Notes under the pieces: model-generated
Database searches by the model: none
Told to the model about the DNA's origin: nothing
Seen by the model: the letters and a program-made list of their open reading frames with translations, nothing else
Assembly (NCBI GenBank): GCA_001708385.1
Contig: CP012388.1
Location: 930,001-994,000, forward strand
Direction of reading: 5' to 3'
DNA length: 64,000 bases
Source: Flavobacterium psychrophilum
Lineage (GTDB): Bacteria > Bacteroidota > Bacteroidia > Flavobacteriales > Flavobacteriaceae
Shown: in pieces, positions 43,886 to 52,287 of the stretch
How the letters are laid out: the number at the start of each line of letters is the position of its first letter
How positions within the stretch are numbered: position 1 is the stretch's first letter
Made by a program: the position numbers and the translations under genes

Positions 43886-44224
43886 ATGAAATACGCGTAC
43901 TTTATTTTGATGCTTTCAATTTTGCTTTCATGTTCAAAATCAGAGAAAGAGTATGTAGAAACCGTTGAGAACGTAATTCAGGTTCCTATTACAAACTATG
44001 AAAAAGTTGAATATAAAGACATCGGCAGTACTGGCTATCCTGTAAAAGTTATTGATGTTATATTTTCAGAGACTGAATTTAAAGCGATACTTACAACTAT
44101 AGATCTCACGAAGTTTAAAAAAGACGGGGACGATTATTTTATGGATTTTGCTTCCGATAGTATCAAATGGCATGTTGCGATCTTTAGTAAAGAAAATAAA
44201 ATTAGGTATGCCGAATTAGATTAA
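43886..44224 (+). CDS. Small hypothetical lipoprotein
   Basis: A 112-residue lipoprotein with lipobox LLSC (Cys16) followed by SKSEKEYVE. The remainder (YEKVEYKDIGSTGYPVKVID, IDLTKFKKDGDDYFMDFASD) contains no domain I recognise. It is 19 bp after the J-domain gene and 32 bp before the next secreted-protein gene, consistent with one transcript. Confidence 0.65.
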   Translation: MKYAYFILMLSILLSCSKSEKEYVETVENVIQVPITNYEKVEYKDIGSTGYPVKVIDVIFSETEFKAILTTIDLTKFKKDGDDYFMDFASDSIKWHVAIFSKENKIRYAELD

Positions 44225-44256
44225 GTTACTATCTTAGTTTACCAATCAATCATCCT

Positions 44257-44832
44257 ATGAAATTCTTAGTACTACTTCTCTTTATCGTTTTGCAAACGAC
44301 TGCCTATAGCCAGGATAAACTCGTAAAAGACCTTGACAACGATGGTATAAAAGACACTGTGTATTTCGACACAGAGCGTTCTGTTATCATCTGTCAATTA
44401 TCTACACAGCAATTCAGAAAAATTGAAAGCAAACCCTTAGAAAATATGGGTGACGCTTCGGGTGTTAAAGACGCAAAAGGAGGCTTTTACTTTAACGAAA
44501 ACTGGATGCGTGCCGGTTATAGCAACCAATTTCGATATGATGTAAAAACCAAAAAGATTCAGCTTATAGGAATGAGCCGCTATGAATTTGGCAATGCAGC
44601 GAATGACGGCAGCGGCGAGTCGAGCGTTAACCTGCTTACCGGCAAATACGTTGGCAACTGGAACTACTTCGATCAGGAAAAAGTAAAGCTGATCGCTATC
44701 CCTGAAATTAAAACCAAAATGGATTTTGGTAAAATATACCTTGAAGACTTTAGCGACGCCACCTATTTTAAGTTCGCTGAAAAGTGTTCTGACCTGTACA
44801 ATGAGAAGAAAAAAGAAATGATTAAAAAGTAA
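44257..44832 (+). CDS. Hypothetical secreted protein
   Basis: The 191-residue product has signal peptide MKFLVLLLFIVLQTTAYSQ. The start of the mature part, KLVKDLDNDGIKDTVYFDTE (about 21-40), resembles a calcium-binding FG-GAP/dockerin-type loop (DxDNDGIxD). The rest contains strand-rich segments (GGFYFNENWMRAGYSNQFRY). The Asp-rich loop suggests a metal-binding extracytoplasmic protein. The gene is 4 bp before the VOC gene. Confidence 0.65.
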   Translation: MKFLVLLLFIVLQTTAYSQDKLVKDLDNDGIKDTVYFDTERSVIICQLSTQQFRKIESKPLENMGDASGVKDAKGGFYFNENWMRAGYSNQFRYDVKTKKIQLIGMSRYEFGNAANDGSGESSVNLLTGKYVGNWNYFDQEKVKLIAIPEIKTKMDFGKIYLEDFSDATYFKFAEKCSDLYNEKKKEMIKK

Positions 44833-44836
44833 ACGT

Positions 44837-45205
44837 ATGAACCATAACGCTAAATCAATACGCCCGTTTATCGGTGCCAAAGACTTCGAAACATCACGCA
44901 GCTTTTACCGCGACCTTGGCTTTGAGGAAACTGTTTTATCTGCGGATATGTCGGTTTTCAAATCGGGCGACTTCGCCTTCTACCTTCAGAAAGCTTATGT
45001 AAAAGACTGGATAGACAATACTATGGTTTTTATGGAAGTTGATGACGCCGAACGTTTCTGGAATGAGCTTACAGCTTTAAATCTTACCGAAAAATATGAC
45101 ACAGTAAAACTCGTTCCTGTCCGCACACTTGATTGGGGCAAAGAATGTTTTGTACACGATCCGTCTGGTGTATTGTGGCATTTCGGGGCTTTTTACACTT
45201 CTTAG
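44837..45205 (+). CDS. Glyoxalase/bleomycin-resistance (VOC) family protein
   Basis: A 122-residue single VOC module pair: IRPFIGAKDFETSRSFYRDL (about 7-26), DFAFYLQKAYVKDW, MVFMEVDDAERFWNEL and the final CFVHDPSGVLWHFGAF. Such proteins use a metal in a beta-alpha-beta-beta-beta fold as isomerases, dioxygenases or antibiotic-binding proteins. Several expected metal positions (His in the last strand motif) are present, but the substrate cannot be predicted. It starts 4 bp after the preceding gene. Confidence 0.85.
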   Translation: MNHNAKSIRPFIGAKDFETSRSFYRDLGFEETVLSADMSVFKSGDFAFYLQKAYVKDWIDNTMVFMEVDDAERFWNELTALNLTEKYDTVKLVPVRTLDWGKECFVHDPSGVLWHFGAFYTS

Positions 45206-45229
45206 GTAGAAAATCAAACCTATTTTCAT

Positions 45230-45237
45230 TATTTTTG
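45230..45237 (+). promoter_or_regulatory. -7 promoter box of the PP2C gene
   Basis: TATTTTTG, a TAnnTTTG match 44 bp before the ATG at 45282. No -33 element was evident. Confidence 0.4.
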
Positions 45238-45281
45238 AGCCGCTTTTGCAATAACTGTTATTGTGGGGGCACATTTATTTT

Positions 45282-46019
45282 ATGAGAGTTTATACTGTAC
45301 TGCAAATTGGACACTACCATGCAAATTATTGTGAAGACTATCTGTTTACGGGTGCTGTAGGCAACGACAAACTTGTGTTTGCCGTTATGGACGGTTGCAC
45401 TACAGCTATAGACAGCCATTTTATCTCAACGTTGACGGGTAAGCTCTTACGTAAAATAACTACCGAAAAAGGATACCAGGAATTATATGATCCTGCAATT
45501 TTTACAGATACTGAGTACCTGCTAAAATCAATTGTGAAAGATTTATTTTCCGAGATCAGGCTTATCAAGAACCAGCTAATGCTTGACCCAAAAGAACTCC
45601 TTACAACAATAATACTTATGGTTATTGACAAGGAAAAGGCAAAAGGAGAGCTTATTGTAATTGGTGATGGGCTCGTTAATATCAATGGCTCAACAACGGA
45701 ATTTGATCACGATAATACACCTGATTATATAGGCTTTCACATTAATGAAGATTTTGAGTCATGGTATGAAAAACATGATCAGAAAATTAGTTTTATAAGC
45801 ATCGGGGATATTAGTATTGCTACTGACGGAATCTTTTCGTTTACAAAGATTAAAAGGACTGAAAGCGAAGAAACCATTGATAGCCATGACTTTCTTTTGA
45901 CAGATAGGACGGGTTTTGAAAACAGCGAAATGCTCAGCCTAAAGCTTAAAAAAATGGAACATGAAAATGGATTGGTACCAACTGATGATTTCGCTATGAT
46001 ACGAATAATAGCCGATTAA
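45282..46019 (+). CDS. PP2C-family Ser/Thr phosphatase, single domain
   Basis: A 245-residue cytoplasmic protein with the PPM/PP2C metal-binding motifs: NYCEDYLF (motif with Glu-Asp), FAVMDGCTTAIDS (the DG motif, about 33-45), LIVIGDGLVN, SIATDGIFSFTK and the final PTDDFAMIRI. All principal metal ligands appear present. Partner kinase, FHA or vWA genes, which usually accompany PP2C in secretion or stress modules, are absent here. The ATG at 45282 is preferred to an upstream TTG at 45261. The substrate is unknown. Confidence 0.8.
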   Translation: MRVYTVLQIGHYHANYCEDYLFTGAVGNDKLVFAVMDGCTTAIDSHFISTLTGKLLRKITTEKGYQELYDPAIFTDTEYLLKSIVKDLFSEIRLIKNQLMLDPKELLTTIILMVIDKEKAKGELIVIGDGLVNINGSTTEFDHDNTPDYIGFHINEDFESWYEKHDQKISFISIGDISIATDGIFSFTKIKRTESEETIDSHDFLLTDRTGFENSEMLSLKLKKMEHENGLVPTDDFAMIRIIAD

Positions 46020-46081
46020 AACACATTTACACTATGGCACTCTTATTGTAAGATAGTTTTTACACTATAATAATTGCCACT

Positions 46082-46462
46082 ATGCTTCGATTCTACTTTG
46101 TATTATTTGTATCAACTTTGTCCCTAACAGTCAACGCACAGGTAAAAGTAACAGTCCGCAATACTACGGGAGACCGCCTTATATCGGTTATACTGAATGG
46201 GAAATCCATTGGCATAATAGAGAATCATGGCGTTAAGACTATTGAATTCGACACCACAAATACTAGACATAACCTTCCAAATTTTAGTATTTCTGCAATT
46301 CGCCGTGGAGAAAAATTTGTTTCGCGATCAAAAGGCATGAGATGCGGTAACGGAACTTCTAAAACCGTAATTGAAAGTGGCTACAATATGGATATTGTTT
46401 TAAATACAAATGCTACCGGACAAAAGGAAATTGACATTATAGAGAGGCGCTATATTCGGTAA
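46082..46462 (+). CDS. Hypothetical secreted protein
   Basis: A 126-residue protein with signal peptide MLRFYFVLFVSTLSLTVNAQ. The mature part is beta-rich (VKVTVRNTTGDRLISVILNG, GVKTIEFDTTNTRHNLPNF) and basic, with one Cys. I recognise no family. It is convergent with the DUF4421 gene, with only 6 bp between the stops. Confidence 0.6.
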   Translation: MLRFYFVLFVSTLSLTVNAQVKVTVRNTTGDRLISVILNGKSIGIIENHGVKTIEFDTTNTRHNLPNFSISAIRRGEKFVSRSKGMRCGNGTSKTVIESGYNMDIVLNTNATGQKEIDIIERRYIR

Positions 46463-46468
46463 CGCCAT

Positions 46469-47374
46469 TTAGCGTTTGCGCTTTCCCCATTTAAATATAT
46501 TATCCAGGTGCTTTACGTAAGTGATCTGCATGTTTATGGAGGCCAGCGAAAAGTCATCCTGCATATAATATACCTGTTTATTATTTATTATAAACGATAA
46601 GCCTACACCCCAATCGTCTTTTCTGTAACCCGCTGCGCCACGCGCAAAGGCAGTGGGATACAGTTTGAGTTTCATATATTTAAATGACTCCCATTCGTTA
46701 CCGGCATTAACGCCGACGGTTGCCATTCCTGAAAGTAACCAGTGCTCATTAATAACCCACGAATAGCCATAGCCACCGTTAACGCCTAACTGGAAATTAT
46801 CTATCGATGTATCACCTGTTAGTTCCTGCAATCCTAACTTAAAATAATACGCACCACCACCTATAAGCCAGCTCCCCGCAGATTGCAGTTGTTTCTGAGT
46901 CTGGTCGAAAGCCGCTTTAGCCGAAAACTGCCTGTTGTTAAAAACATAGGTTATCTCCCCTCCTATCAACTGAACGGAAGTTTCAGGATATGTCGTTATA
47001 ACTTTATTATCTGAATAAAAACCTTTGTAATTCTGATAGAAAACATCAAAAAGGAATTTCCGCCCGTAATTATGGATCTGGAAATCAAAGGATTTTGTTT
47101 TACCGTACTCCTTACCCGCAGGCAGCAACCCGAAACTATAACTAAAGTCTACTACAGTATTTTTAATCGAAAATCCCAGTCCTAGTCGGGTCGGATTATT
47201 AGGAGAATAGTCCTTATTATTATGCCCAATTTCAATACTATTACGCGTTAAAAATGCCTTAACCATCATTTTCTGGTCGTAAGAGCCTATAAATGTGGTA
47301 TCAATTTTCGTCTGGCCGTAAAAAGCGAAGCTGATAACAAAAGCCAATAAAGTAGCATAAAATCTATTGCGCAT
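46469..47374 (-). CDS. DUF4421 outer-membrane beta-barrel protein
   Basis: The 301-residue product has signal peptide MRNRFYATLLAFVISFAFYGQ and a barrel-like body (TRLGLGFSIKNTVVDFSYSFG, FDFQIHNYGRKFLFDVFYQN, GVGLSFIINNKQVYYM) ending in a short basic tail. The motif pattern of the N-terminal third, with NPTRLGLGFS, fits DUF4421. These are predicted outer-membrane proteins of unknown function in Bacteroidota. It is a single gene. Confidence 0.78.
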   Translation of the reverse strand: MRNRFYATLLAFVISFAFYGQTKIDTTFIGSYDQKMMVKAFLTRNSIEIGHNNKDYSPNNPTRLGLGFSIKNTVVDFSYSFGLLPAGKEYGKTKSFDFQIHNYGRKFLFDVFYQNYKGFYSDNKVITTYPETSVQLIGGEITYVFNNRQFSAKAAFDQTQKQLQSAGSWLIGGGAYYFKLGLQELTGDTSIDNFQLGVNGGYGYSWVINEHWLLSGMATVGVNAGNEWESFKYMKLKLYPTAFARGAAGYRKDDWGVGLSFIINNKQVYYMQDDFSLASINMQITYVKHLDNIFKWGKRKR

Positions 47375-47586
47375 GTAGTAGTAATAAGGTTAATATAGTA
47401 AGATAACTGGATGACCGATTAATTATTGTTACATTATAGTATCAATTTGAACCATAATTTATCCCGTAAAACGTAATTATTGCTTTGAAATGAGGCATTA
47501 AACACATGTGTATGTTAAGCTAATGTAAAATTTATCAATAATTACCAAAAAATCAACTAACTGAAAGAAAAAAAATTACAACATTA

Positions 47587-47616
47587 TTTGACTTTGGCAC
47601 ATTAATTGTATCTTTG
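47587..47616 (+). promoter_or_regulatory. Orphan promoter TTTG-N18-TATCTTTG
   Basis: TTTG (47587-47590) and TATCTTTG (47609-47616) with an 18-bp spacer form a consensus Bacteroidota promoter pointing to the plus strand. The nearest plus-strand gene is more than 4.6 kb away. Confidence 0.7.
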
Positions 47617-47622
47617 TACAAT

Positions 47623-47716
47623 AGATTTCGAAATCTTATTTTGGAATCTGTTAATAATTGGTTGGTTGGTTTGTTAAGTCCCGTCACTTTCTTAAAGGTG
47701 GCGGGATTTACTTTTT
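47623..47716 (+). ncRNA. Candidate small RNA with its own promoter and terminator
   Basis: Starting about 7 bp after the -7 box, the predicted transcript is about 90-95 nt. It opens with a palindrome AGATTTCGAAATCT (47623-47636) and contains a single-stranded GGTTGGTTGG repeat. It ends in a 15-bp stem (47676-47690/47695-47709, three G-U pairs, loop CTTA) followed by ACTTTTTAT. G-U pairs within an otherwise perfect stem fit selection on RNA. No reading frame is evident. The identity is unknown. Confidence 0.55.
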
Positions 47717-47905
47717 ATGTCATTTTGAAATAGCAAAAATGAGTAGCTTAAATTAGGAAATTATAAACTTAGAATTTTATAAGAAAGCTATTTTTTTGAA
47801 AAACAAAATGCGTAACATTATTTTTCAAACACCTAAATTACAGCAAATTAACCCAAGCTAATTTTACGCACAAAAAGTGCGTTTTGAGAGCAGAAAGTGC
47901 AATAG

Positions 47906-49183
47906 TTAACCCTTTAAAATTTGGACTAATTGGCCTGTGAGGTTCTTTCTGGAGTACTGCTGTAAGCCAATTGCATTCGACTTTAAATTACCTTCCTGAT
48001 ACTGGCTAAACCACTGCATCAAAGCGTTTTTTAACTTTTCTTTTTCGTCGTATTTCACAAAAATCCCTGTGTTCGTTGTTTGCACAATTGAGGCAAAATC
48101 GGCACCGTCGGGGCCAATTGCCAAAATTGGGCGCTCGGACACCATATATTCAAACAATTTTCCGGGAATGATGCATTTGGTTTCTTCCGAATCGATCTCC
48201 ACTAATAGCAATACCTGTGATTTTCTTTGGTGCATTACAGCTTCTGCGTGCGGCACATATCCTAAACTGTTTACATACGGCGATAAGTCCGCAACTTCAA
48301 TAGAATCAAGCACTTCACGACTAACAGCACCTATAAGCTTAAGTTCAAACTTACCTTTAAACTGTTCATTTTCAGCGATAAGTTCAGATAAAGCTTCCCA
48401 TAATATTTTAGGATTACGCTCCGACAAGAAGGAGCCAATGTGCGCCAGTGTAAACTTCTCATCCATAGGCTGTCTTGCTACGGTTTCGGTATCATACCCA
48501 TTAGTGATAACAGTGATAGGCTTAGTCGTAATGGCTTGGAATTCGGCTTTTGTAGTCGGACTTGTAACCAACACGTTATCAGCAGAATTCAATACTTTTT
48601 CCTCTAAATTCTTATGACTGTTAGCCGCCGAATTACCCAGCTTCAAGGCTTTATGGTAGCCTATTGTAGTCCACGGGTCGCGGAAGTCCGCTATCCATTT
48701 TATGTCATGTAACTCTTTAAGCCTCATGCCAATAAGATGAAGGCTATGCGGAGGTCCGGTAGTAATAATAGTCTCAATTCCGTGTTCCTTTATGTACTTT
48801 GAAAGGTAGTTTACCGATGGCTTTACCCAAAGTACACGTGCATCAGGAATAAACAAATTTCCCCTGACCCACAACATTATACGCTGTAAAAAAGACTGTT
48901 TTTTCTTGTGAGGTATAATACCAGAACTTATCTTTTTCGTACCAGTTTTAGAGAATGCCGAAGCCCATGCATAAGGCTCGGTTATTCTCTGTTTAATGAT
49001 AGTCACGTTAGGATTTACTTCCTCCAAAAGGCCTTCATCCACAAGCGGATAGGTAGGATTTTCAGGAATGTAAACTACTGGCTCAATGCCAAAATCCGGC
49101 AGGTATTTAACGAATTTCAGCCAGCGCTGCACACCGGGACCTCCCGCAGGCGGCCAGTAATACGTTATTATTAATACCTTCAT
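47906..49183 (-). CDS. Glycosyltransferase (GT4-like)
   Basis: A 425-residue GT-B fold enzyme: N-terminal domain starting VLIITYYWPPAGGPGVQRW with the glycine-rich loop, TTGPPHSLHLIG (about 140-151) and KWIADFRDPW. The C-terminal nucleotide-sugar domain has LAHIGSFLSERNPK, LGYVPHAEAVMHQRKSQVLL and the E-x-E-type segment IIPGKLFEYMVSERPILA. There is no signal or TM segment. It probably adds a sugar to a surface polysaccharide or glycolipid. It follows the YfhO gene by 21 bp, so the two are likely cotranscribed and functionally linked. Confidence 0.88.
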   Translation of the reverse strand: MKVLIITYYWPPAGGPGVQRWLKFVKYLPDFGIEPVVYIPENPTYPLVDEGLLEEVNPNVTIIKQRITEPYAWASAFSKTGTKKISSGIIPHKKKQSFLQRIMLWVRGNLFIPDARVLWVKPSVNYLSKYIKEHGIETIITTGPPHSLHLIGMRLKELHDIKWIADFRDPWTTIGYHKALKLGNSAANSHKNLEEKVLNSADNVLVTSPTTKAEFQAITTKPITVITNGYDTETVARQPMDEKFTLAHIGSFLSERNPKILWEALSELIAENEQFKGKFELKLIGAVSREVLDSIEVADLSPYVNSLGYVPHAEAVMHQRKSQVLLLVEIDSEETKCIIPGKLFEYMVSERPILAIGPDGADFASIVQTTNTGIFVKYDEKEKLKNALMQWFSQYQEGNLKSNAIGLQQYSRKNLTGQLVQILKG

Positions 49184-49204
49184 TATCTGACTATTGATTA
49201 ATTA

Positions 49205-51661
49205 TTATGCTGTTTGCTTTACTCCCTGTTTCTTTTTCCATTCGGTGTAAATACCTGCGCAAAGTAGCGCCAGCATTAATAGGAAACTGATAAGCGCTAT
49301 CGTACTTCCAGTCTTAACTACCTGCGGTTCAAACTTAAAATCAATAGTATGTTTGCCTGCAGGTACTTTAAGTCCTCTAAGGGTATAGTTAGCTTCAAAG
49401 TGAGGCACCGGCTTACCATCTATGTAGGCATTCCATCCCGGAGTATAATAGATCTCAGAGAATATAGCCACCCCTTCATTAGGGTTATTAGAAGTGTATT
49501 TCAATTCGTTAGGCTCGTACGATGTAAGCTTTATTGTCGCTATGCTGTCCACCACAAAAGAAGTTCTGGTCACAGCTTCGGGGAACCTTGTTTTATTGAT
49601 AACCGCAGACGTTTTGGTGTTCATCTTATCAAGCGATTTCATCTCTTCGTCCGGTGTATTTACAATCCTTACTTTGCTTACAAACCATGCGTTACCATTA
49701 GCCTGTCCGTTAAGTGAAGGTACCTCCTGCCCTTTATCATCTGTTTGTATAACATACTTAACGTTAAGCATATTAAGCACTGACATATTATTTTTAGCCA
49801 ACTGATATTCAAATATCTGCTGTAATTTTCTTGGTTTAGCCGCGTGGTATCCGCCTAATGATTTATGGAAATACGACGCACGTGCGCTGTTAAGGCTGCC
49901 ATCTACGTCAAACACTCTGTAATGTGTGGTATCCTGCATAATCTGCTGATCTGCAACTGTAGGCTGAAATGGAATATCTATTTTACTGGCGCTCTGGAAA
50001 CTGTCGCCATCTACATATCTTTTATCTACAAAGAAAAGGTCGCCCACCATAAACAGCCCTACCAATAAAACTGCTGCCGTTTGCGATAATTTTTGCTTAT
50101 TGTACAACCAAAGCGTACCTGCCGATATTAATATGAGGAACCCTGAACGAAGCAGGTCGGCACTGTACATAACTTTTCTGTCAGCCTTAAGGGCGTCCAT
50201 AAACTCCTGACCATAAGCCTGTATAACTGCATCATCATTTAATCCTGCAAAGTTAAACATACCTTTACACAGGAAAAGCAACACGATAAGCCCTAAGCTC
50301 ACCGCGGCAGATTTCCAAAGCACTTTCCACTGGTTTTCTTTGTCTTTTGTAAAGAACGAGTATAATCCCATTACAGCCAGAACCGGTATACATACTTCCA
50401 ACAATACCTGGATAGATGCTACAGCCCTGAACTTGTTGTACATAGGGAAATGTTCTATAAAGAAGTTCGTTAGTATTGGGAAATGTTTACCCCACGATAA
50501 CAGCAACGACATTATAGCACCGGCTAAAAAAGCATATTTGATCTTTCTTTCTTCTGCAAACATCGCCAGTACAAAAAGGAAGAACACTATAGCACCAATG
50601 TAGGCAGGAGCTGCAACGCTGTACTGGTCTCCCCAATAAGTAGGAATACCCGAACCTGCAATTTCCATAGCCTGCTGCTTAGAGATATATTCGTTTTCAG
50701 CAATCTGTTGTGTCTGAAGGAATTCTACTAGATGAGAATCTTCAGGAACCCTGTCATGGCCTGACGATCCGCCGAATAACCTTGGTGAAATTAGATCAAG
50801 GCTCTCTGCAATACCGTAACTATAGTCGGTAATATACTCATATGACATAGCATTAGTGCTTGCTTTAGGATTACCCTGGGGATCTACCGTAAGCTCACTA
50901 TCGCTTCGTGTACTGTATTTAGCGTATTCTGCTGTAGCCATAAGGTTAGTAGTATTGGTACCTACAGCCAGTAAACCTGCCAGTAAAAAGATACCTAACG
51001 ATATACCTAAATGCTTATACTCTTTCTTTTTAATGATATCAATAAGGAACCATATTCCCATAACCAATAGTAAAAGGAACAGGTAATACGTCATTTGTAT
51101 GTGGTTGGCATTCAGCTCAAGTGCGGCCGCAGCCATTGTAAGCAATCCTCCTTTAACGTATCGCTTCTGGAAAACCAATACGAAACCGGCTATAACCAAA
51201 GGCATATAAGCAATAGCGTGGGCCTTTGCATTGTGCCCAACACCCAATATTACAATAAGATAGGTAGAAAAACCAAACGCCAACGCTCCAAAGAAAGCTT
51301 TTAGCGGATCTATTTTGAGGGTACATAACAGTACATAGAAACCTATGAAATAGATAAAAAGGTAATCTGCTGGTCGTGGCAAAAAGCGTATTGTCTCATC
51401 GATCTGCTTTACGTAGTTGTGTGGGTATTTTGCCCCTAACTGATAGGTTGGCATACCTCCGAAGGCACTATTTGTCCAATAAGGCTCTTGACCTGTTTCT
51501 TTCCTGAAATCATTTTGTTCCTTAGCCATTCCCGTGTATTGGGCAATGTCTGACTGGTATATTTTTTTACCTTGCAGTACAGGGTAAAAATAGATTAACG
51601 AAATGACTACAAATCCTAAAATGGCAAGTAAATGCGGATAAAACCTATTGATATTTTTCAT
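49205..51661 (-). CDS. YfhO-family polytopic membrane protein
   Basis: An 818-residue protein with about a dozen transmembrane helices in the first 560 residues (starting LLAILGFVVISLIYFYPVL), a large extracytoplasmic domain (about 590-785, with YHAAKPRKLQQIFEYQLAKN and IFSEIYYTPGWNAYIDGKPV) and a final TM helix. The YYTPGW.AYIDG motif and layout are those of YfhO/GT-C-like proteins, thought to transfer lipid-linked sugars onto envelope polymers. With the glycosyltransferase gene downstream it probably forms a glycan-decoration unit. It appears to be first in the operon. Confidence 0.87.
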   Translation of the reverse strand: MKNINRFYPHLLAILGFVVISLIYFYPVLQGKKIYQSDIAQYTGMAKEQNDFRKETGQEPYWTNSAFGGMPTYQLGAKYPHNYVKQIDETIRFLPRPADYLFIYFIGFYVLLCTLKIDPLKAFFGALAFGFSTYLIVILGVGHNAKAHAIAYMPLVIAGFVLVFQKRYVKGGLLTMAAAALELNANHIQMTYYLFLLLLVMGIWFLIDIIKKKEYKHLGISLGIFLLAGLLAVGTNTTNLMATAEYAKYSTRSDSELTVDPQGNPKASTNAMSYEYITDYSYGIAESLDLISPRLFGGSSGHDRVPEDSHLVEFLQTQQIAENEYISKQQAMEIAGSGIPTYWGDQYSVAAPAYIGAIVFFLFVLAMFAEERKIKYAFLAGAIMSLLLSWGKHFPILTNFFIEHFPMYNKFRAVASIQVLLEVCIPVLAVMGLYSFFTKDKENQWKVLWKSAAVSLGLIVLLFLCKGMFNFAGLNDDAVIQAYGQEFMDALKADRKVMYSADLLRSGFLILISAGTLWLYNKQKLSQTAAVLLVGLFMVGDLFFVDKRYVDGDSFQSASKIDIPFQPTVADQQIMQDTTHYRVFDVDGSLNSARASYFHKSLGGYHAAKPRKLQQIFEYQLAKNNMSVLNMLNVKYVIQTDDKGQEVPSLNGQANGNAWFVSKVRIVNTPDEEMKSLDKMNTKTSAVINKTRFPEAVTRTSFVVDSIATIKLTSYEPNELKYTSNNPNEGVAIFSEIYYTPGWNAYIDGKPVPHFEANYTLRGLKVPAGKHTIDFKFEPQVVKTGSTIALISFLLMLALLCAGIYTEWKKKQGVKQTA

Positions 51662-51848
51662 AAAGTAGTTTTGTAAAAAACGCCGTGAAGATACTTAATT
51701 TTCTACAAATGCCCTTTGCTAATGTTTTCAAATTAGAAACAAAATTTAAAACTCCATACGATTATTTCACAGCAATGTGTAAAGAAATGCAAAAGTTAAA
51801 AAAAAGCCATTTTAGTATTTACAACAGTAGCGTATAATTAAAGGGCAT

Positions 51849-51881
51849 AAAAAAACCTTTCTTTTCAGAAAGGTTTTTTTT
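51849..51881. terminator. Terminator of the DUF4834 gene (bidirectional)
   Basis: AAAAAACCTTTCT - TTTC - AGAAAGGTTTTTT, a 13-bp stem with A- and T-runs on both sides. It ends 5 bp before the stop codon of the minus-strand gene at 51886. Confidence 0.85.
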
Positions 51882-51885
51882 GATA

Positions 51886-52158
51886 TTATTCAATCTCCTC
51901 GTAGTCAATATATTCTCCAACTTTTTTCTTTTCATGGGGAATATCTTTCTTTGGAGGTGTGTTTGTCTGTTGCTGGTATTGCTGGCTCTTTTGTTGCTGC
52001 TGATTCTGAAACTGTTGGTACATGTTTTTCTCTGCCTTTCTTACAGCAGTCTGCAAGATTGCAGGCCCAAAAAGCTTAAAAAATATTTTAAATGCATAAT
52101 ATATAAATAAGATCCAGACTAATGTCTTTACAAGACCATAAAATGATGCGGTTTCCAT
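51886..52158 (-). CDS. DUF4834 family small membrane protein
   Basis: A 90-residue protein with one N-terminal hydrophobic helix (about 6-28, VKTLVWILFIYYAFKIFFKL), then a Gln-rich low-complexity stretch (about 45-63) and a Lys/Glu-rich tail. This is the DUF4834 layout of Bacteroidota. The start is placed at ATG 52158 instead of the TTG at 52164. The function is unknown. A -7 box lies at 52176-52183. Confidence 0.8.
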   Translation of the reverse strand: METASFYGLVKTLVWILFIYYAFKIFFKLFGPAILQTAVRKAEKNMYQQFQNQQQQKSQQYQQQTNTPPKKDIPHEKKKVGEYIDYEEIE

Positions 52159-52175
52159 TGGCAATAAAATTTTGT

Positions 52176-52183
52176 CAAAAATA
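52176..52183 (-). promoter_or_regulatory. -7 promoter box of the DUF4834 gene
   Basis: The minus strand reads TATTTTTG, matching TAnnTTTG, 17 bp upstream of the ATG at 52158. Confidence 0.45.
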
Positions 52184-52238
52184 CGTAATCTGTTATTTAA
52201 AAATAAAACATGGCCTCTAAATTAATAATAAAATATAC

Positions 52239-52246
52239 TACTTTTG
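52239..52246 (+). promoter_or_regulatory. -7 promoter box of the outer-membrane protein/GNAT operon
   Basis: TACTTTTG, an exact TAnnTTTG match, lies 41 bp upstream of the ATG at 52288. Confidence 0.5.
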
Positions 52247-52287
52247 GAAAACCATACGTTAAAGTATAACCAATAAACGAGCCAAAC

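Larger units (their letters stand above)
47375..47905. other. Intergenic region holding a plus-strand small-RNA candidate (531 bp)
   Basis: Both flanking genes run on the minus strand, yet the middle holds a full plus-strand promoter (47587-47616) and a terminator-type hairpin (47676-47716). Another plus-oriented hairpin, ACGCAC-AAAAA-GTGCGT with trailing T's, lies at 47866-47886. No ORF of useful length was found. The remainder is AT-rich and featureless. Confidence 0.65.

Noticed and set aside
47866-47886. Hairpin ACGCAC-AAAAA-GTGCGT as terminator of the glycosyltransferase gene
   Set aside because: Its T-run is on the plus-strand side, the wrong direction for the minus-strand gene; it was noted only as part of the intergenic region.
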